Shown piece after piece: positions 45,766 through 47,862 of a stretch of 47,862 bases of DNA; the first letter of the stretch is position 1; every line of letters starts with the position of its first letter. The stretch is taken from NCBI RefSeq assembly GCF_001043975.1, contig NZ_LABY01000019.1, positions 1 to 47,862 of the forward strand, given 5' to 3'. The position numbers and the translations under genes are program-made. Source of the DNA: Methylobacterium variabile. GTDB taxonomy: Bacteria > Pseudomonadota > Alphaproteobacteria > Rhizobiales > Beijerinckiaceae. The notes under the pieces are model-generated. The model worked only from the letters and a program-made list of their open reading frames with translations, was not told the origin of the DNA and ran no database searches.

Positions 45766-46746
45766 TCAGGCGGCCGCGAGCGCGGCCAGCACCCGGCCGG
45801 GGGCGATCTGGTGCAGCATGTGCCCGGCGCCCTCGACCGCGACGAGGCGGCTGCCCGGGATGTGGTGATGGAGCGCCACCGCCTGATCGGCGTGGGACAG
45901 CAGACGGTCGCCGGTGCCCGACAGGATCGTCACCGGCGCGCGCAGGCCGGCGTAGTGCGGCCGGAGCGCGAAGGCGTCGGGCACCAGCAGCACCGATTCG
46001 GCCGCCGCCGCGCGGAGCTGGGACGGGCGCAGCACCATCTCGACCGGGAACTCGCGGGCGAAGCGCTCCGGCACCGGGCTCGGCCCGAACAGGCGCGCCA
46101 GGATGCGGGGCCAGAGCAGGCGACTCGTGACCGGCGCGACCGTGTGGCTGAGGAGGTCGCCGAGGCCCGGCAGGGCCTGGGGCGCGAACAGCACGCTGTC
46201 GACCCGCGGCGACGGGAAGTAATAGCCCGATTCGAGGAACAGAGCCCGCACCCGCGCCGGATCCTGCAGCGCCAGCGCGATCGCCACCTGCGCCCCCCAG
46301 GAATGGCCGAGCACCGTCGCGGTCTCGACGCCGAGGCTGTGCAGGGCGCCGCGGATCAGGCCGGCCTGCATCATGGGCGTCCAGACCCGGCTGCGGGGCC
46401 GCTCGCTGTAGCCGAAGCCCGGCCGGTCGATGGCGATCACCCGGTGCGTCTCCGCCGCCCGCTCGACCAGGCCGCTCACGAGCCAGTCCTGGATCAGGCT
46501 GCCGTTGCCGTGCAGCAGCACCAGGGCCGGCCCCCGCCCGCGCTCGAGCACGTGCAGCCGGGTCCCGCCGACCTCGACGAACCGCCCGACCGGCGGCGTC
46601 GCCCGCTCGGCCTCGCGGGCGCGTCGGTTGTTCTCGACCGCGCCCGCCCCGAGGAGCGCGGCGCCCGCCAGGGCGAGCCCGGCGGCGGGGGGAAGGATGC
46701 GGGACGGCCGGTGCGGCGCGTCGACGAAATCGGATTGTGCGGCCAT
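45766..46746 (-). CDS. Alpha/beta-fold hydrolase, membrane-anchored
   Basis: This 326-residue protein has one hydrophobic N-terminal helix (about residues 17-37, [20 protein letters not shown]) and then a complete alpha/beta hydrolase domain. The oxyanion strand is ALVLLHGNGSLIQDW, the nucleophile elbow VLGHSWGAQVA (Ser), and the catalytic His lies in VAVEGAGHMLHQIAPG. The cap region is helical. The helix would act as an uncleaved anchor or signal. The substrate is unknown; the family includes esterases and haloalkane dehalogenases. The ATG at 46746 gives the only start with a positive N-terminus followed by this helix. Confidence 0.87.
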   Translation of the reverse strand: MAAQSDFVDAPHRPSRILPPAAGLALAGAALLGAGAVENNRRAREAERATPPVGRFVEVGGTRLHVLERGRGPALVLLHGNGSLIQDWLVSGLVERAAETHRVIAIDRPGFGYSERPRSRVWTPMMQAGLIRGALHSLGVETATVLGHSWGAQVAIALALQDPARVRALFLESGYYFPSPRVDSVLFAPQALPGLGDLLSHTVAPVTSRLLWPRILARLFGPSPVPERFAREFPVEMVLRPSQLRAAAAESVLLVPDAFALRPHYAGLRAPVTILSGTGDRLLSHADQAVALHHHIPGSRLVAVEGAGHMLHQIAPGRVLAALAAA

Positions 46747-46855
46747 GCCGGCACAACGGCGGGGCGAGCGGATGGTTCGCGATTCACGCTTCCGGGAGCG
46801 GGCAGGCCTCGCCGGGGACGTCGGCTCCGCCGGCCGGCCCTTCCGCGAAGCCTGA

Positions 46856-47377
46856 TCAGGCCACCAGTCCGCCCAGGGGCCGCACCGCCTCGCTGCCCGG
46901 GAAGACGCTGCGGGCGAGCACGAGCGGGGACAGGCCGAACAGGTCGACGGCCAGCCCCTTGGCGACCGCCCGCAGGTCGGTGACGGGGGCGAGGTCGCGG
47001 CCCTCGTGGAGCCGGCCGGATCCCAGGCCCGGCCAGTCCGCCAGCACCCGGCCGCCGCGCACCGCGCCGCCGAGGAGGAACGCCACCGTGCCGGTGCCGT
47101 GGTCGATGCCGGTGGTGCCGTTGACCCGGGCGGTGCGGCCAAACTCGGTGACGACCAGGATCGCGGTGTCGGCCCAGCGCGGGGCGAGGATCTCCGCGAA
47201 AGCGGCGTATACGCTGTCGAGGCCGCCGAGCAGCCCCGCGAGGCGGCCGGTGGCGCCGCCCTCGTTGGCGTGGGTGTCCCAGCCGTCGAGGGCGAGCGCG
47301 GCGATGCGCGGGCCGCCGTCGGCGGCGATCAGCCGGGCCGCGGCCTCGCCGAGGCCGCGCAGGCTACCCGCCCCTCG
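46856..47377 (-). pseudogene. DUF1501 protein, C-terminal fragment
   Basis: This is the C-terminal part of a DUF1501 (sulfatase-like fold) protein: LGEAAARLIAADGGPRIAAL, ALDGWDTHANEGGATG, ILVVTEFGRTARVNGTTGID, HGTGTVAFLLGGAVRGGRVL, LHEGRDLAPVTDLRAVAKGL. Whole members have about 400 residues with a Tat signal; only about 170 remain. The frame is open up to an ATG at 47398, but that start has no family similarity, and the preceding DUF1501-like sequence lies in the other frame. It is a decayed gene. Confidence 0.75.
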
Positions 47378-47630
47378 GCCCGCCCTGCGCCAGCGCATCG
47401 ACGTCGAGGCCGCGGGCGAGCGCCGCCGCCAGGGCGGGATCGCGGGCTTCGTAGAGGTCGAGCACCCGTGTCGCGGCGAGGTCCGGGCCGCTCGGCATCG
47501 GCACCGTGCCCGACAGGACCTCGCGGCGCAGGGTGTCCTCGGCCGCCTCCCCGCGCGCGAGATCGCCCGGGCGGGCGCCGAGCCCGAACCGCCCGTAGGC
47601 CAGGGCCAGCCGACGCGGATCGACCGCCAT
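47364..47630 (-). pseudogene. DUF1800 N-terminal fragment fused by deletion to DUF1501 sequence
   Basis: The 88-residue frame starts like DUF1800 proteins (MAVDPRRLALAYGRFGLGAR, then PGDLAR). By about residues 38-60 it becomes sequence expected inside DUF1501 (DLAATRVLDLYEARDPALAA), then hits a stop at 47364 while DUF1501 continues one frame over. DUF1800 (about 450 residues or more) and DUF1501 genes are normally adjacent in this order. The simplest reading is a deletion of the 3' end of DUF1800 and the 5' end of DUF1501, followed by a one- or two-base frameshift near 47366-47385. Confidence 0.65.
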
Positions 47631-47708
47631 GCGCTTCCCCTCCCCGCCGCCTCCCTACCCGCCAGTCCGCCATGACGCGCCGCGCGGACTTATACCCTCG
47701 CGCCTTCA

Positions 47709-47801
47709 TCGACACGTCGATGCGAAGGCGTCCGGCGCTGATGCCCCGGACGCCTTCGCATCGACGTGTCGAGGCGAAGGCGTCCGGGGCATCAGCGCCG
47801 G
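47709..47801. repeat. Overlapping long inverted repeats (mutually exclusive hairpins)
   Basis: Arms 47709-47735 and 47746-47772 are perfect 27-base reverse complements around a ten-base loop. A second perfect pair, 47732-47759 and 47774-47801 (28 bases each, 14-base loop), shares most of the middle segment, so both hairpins cannot form together. The core GCGAAGGCGTCCGG and its complement appear three times. No gene is present at 47631-47862. Confidence 0.9.
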
Positions 47802-47802
47802 C

Positions 47803-47851
47803 GCCCGTTCGGGCTTGCCTTGCGCCTTCGAACGGACCCGTTCGGAGGCGC
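47803..47851. repeat. Two further hairpins at the right edge
   Basis: GCCCG-TT-CGGGC occupies 47803-47814. Arms 47822-47835 and 47838-47851 match at 13 of 14 positions around a two-base loop. They continue the palindrome cluster and may terminate a gene that lies beyond the window. Confidence 0.7.
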
Positions 47852-47862
47852 GGCGGTATAAG

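Overview
The window is very GC-rich, coding-dense DNA from an alphaproteobacterium. The NepR/EcfG general-stress pair, the urease and molybdenum aldehyde-oxidase clusters, the DUF2125 and DUF779 proteins and the codon bias all fit a Hyphomicrobiales member, most likely Methylobacterium or a close relative. That placement is inferred from gene content; there is no rRNA or other species marker here. No rRNA, tRNA, CRISPR array, transposase or insertion sequence was seen.

Layout. 1-4476: the 3' part of a urease operon (ureC, three tandem DUF29 genes of which the first is frameshifted, ureE, ureF); ureG does not follow. 4593-5206: a convergent, frameshifted DUF4291 gene. 5724-9580: paoABC, a periplasmic molybdenum aldehyde oxidoreductase. 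9713-13102: an AEC permease diverging from a poxB-like pyruvate oxidase, with a probable small RNA ending in a textbook intrinsic terminator between them. 13441-23424: housekeeping and metabolic genes (aminopeptidase P, DUF2125, ChaC, an MFS permease, universal stress protein, HIT protein, thioesterase, NudC, a DapA-family aldolase, an inositol-phosphatase-family protein). 23434-28006: a four-gene iron-uptake operon on the minus strand (TonB receptor, DUF3649, PepSY protein, DUF3325). 28806-33738: an Mfd-like helicase paralogue and a DUF2252 protein. About 33870-34520: an AT-rich island carrying a small two-helix membrane protein that resembles SLATT/DUF4231 proteins. 34619-38790: a sigma-54 activator divergent from an aldehyde dehydrogenase and its DUF779 partner, with a visible operator array and a -24/-12 promoter. 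38860-40571: moaC-moeA. 41260-42128: nepR-ecfG. 42570-45629: a two-catalytic-domain glycosyltransferase. 45766-47630: a hydrolase and a decayed DUF1800/DUF1501 locus. 47709-47851: a dense block of palindromes.

How the genes fit together. moaC and moeA make molybdenum cofactor, which PaoABC needs. PaoABC, the regulated aldehyde dehydrogenase and the pyruvate oxidase all handle small aldehydes or 2-oxo acids. NepR-EcfG and the universal stress protein belong to stress physiology. Gene starts commonly overlap the preceding stop by 4 bases (ATGA or GTGA), which suggests translational coupling in the ure, pao, iron, moa-moe and nepR-ecfG operons.

The most interesting items are the small-RNA candidate at about 11015-11107, the SLATT-like island, the mutually exclusive hairpins at 47709-47801, the operator array plus sigma-54 promoter upstream of the aldehyde dehydrogenase, and three separate loci with visible gene decay (DUF29, DUF4291, DUF1800/DUF1501).
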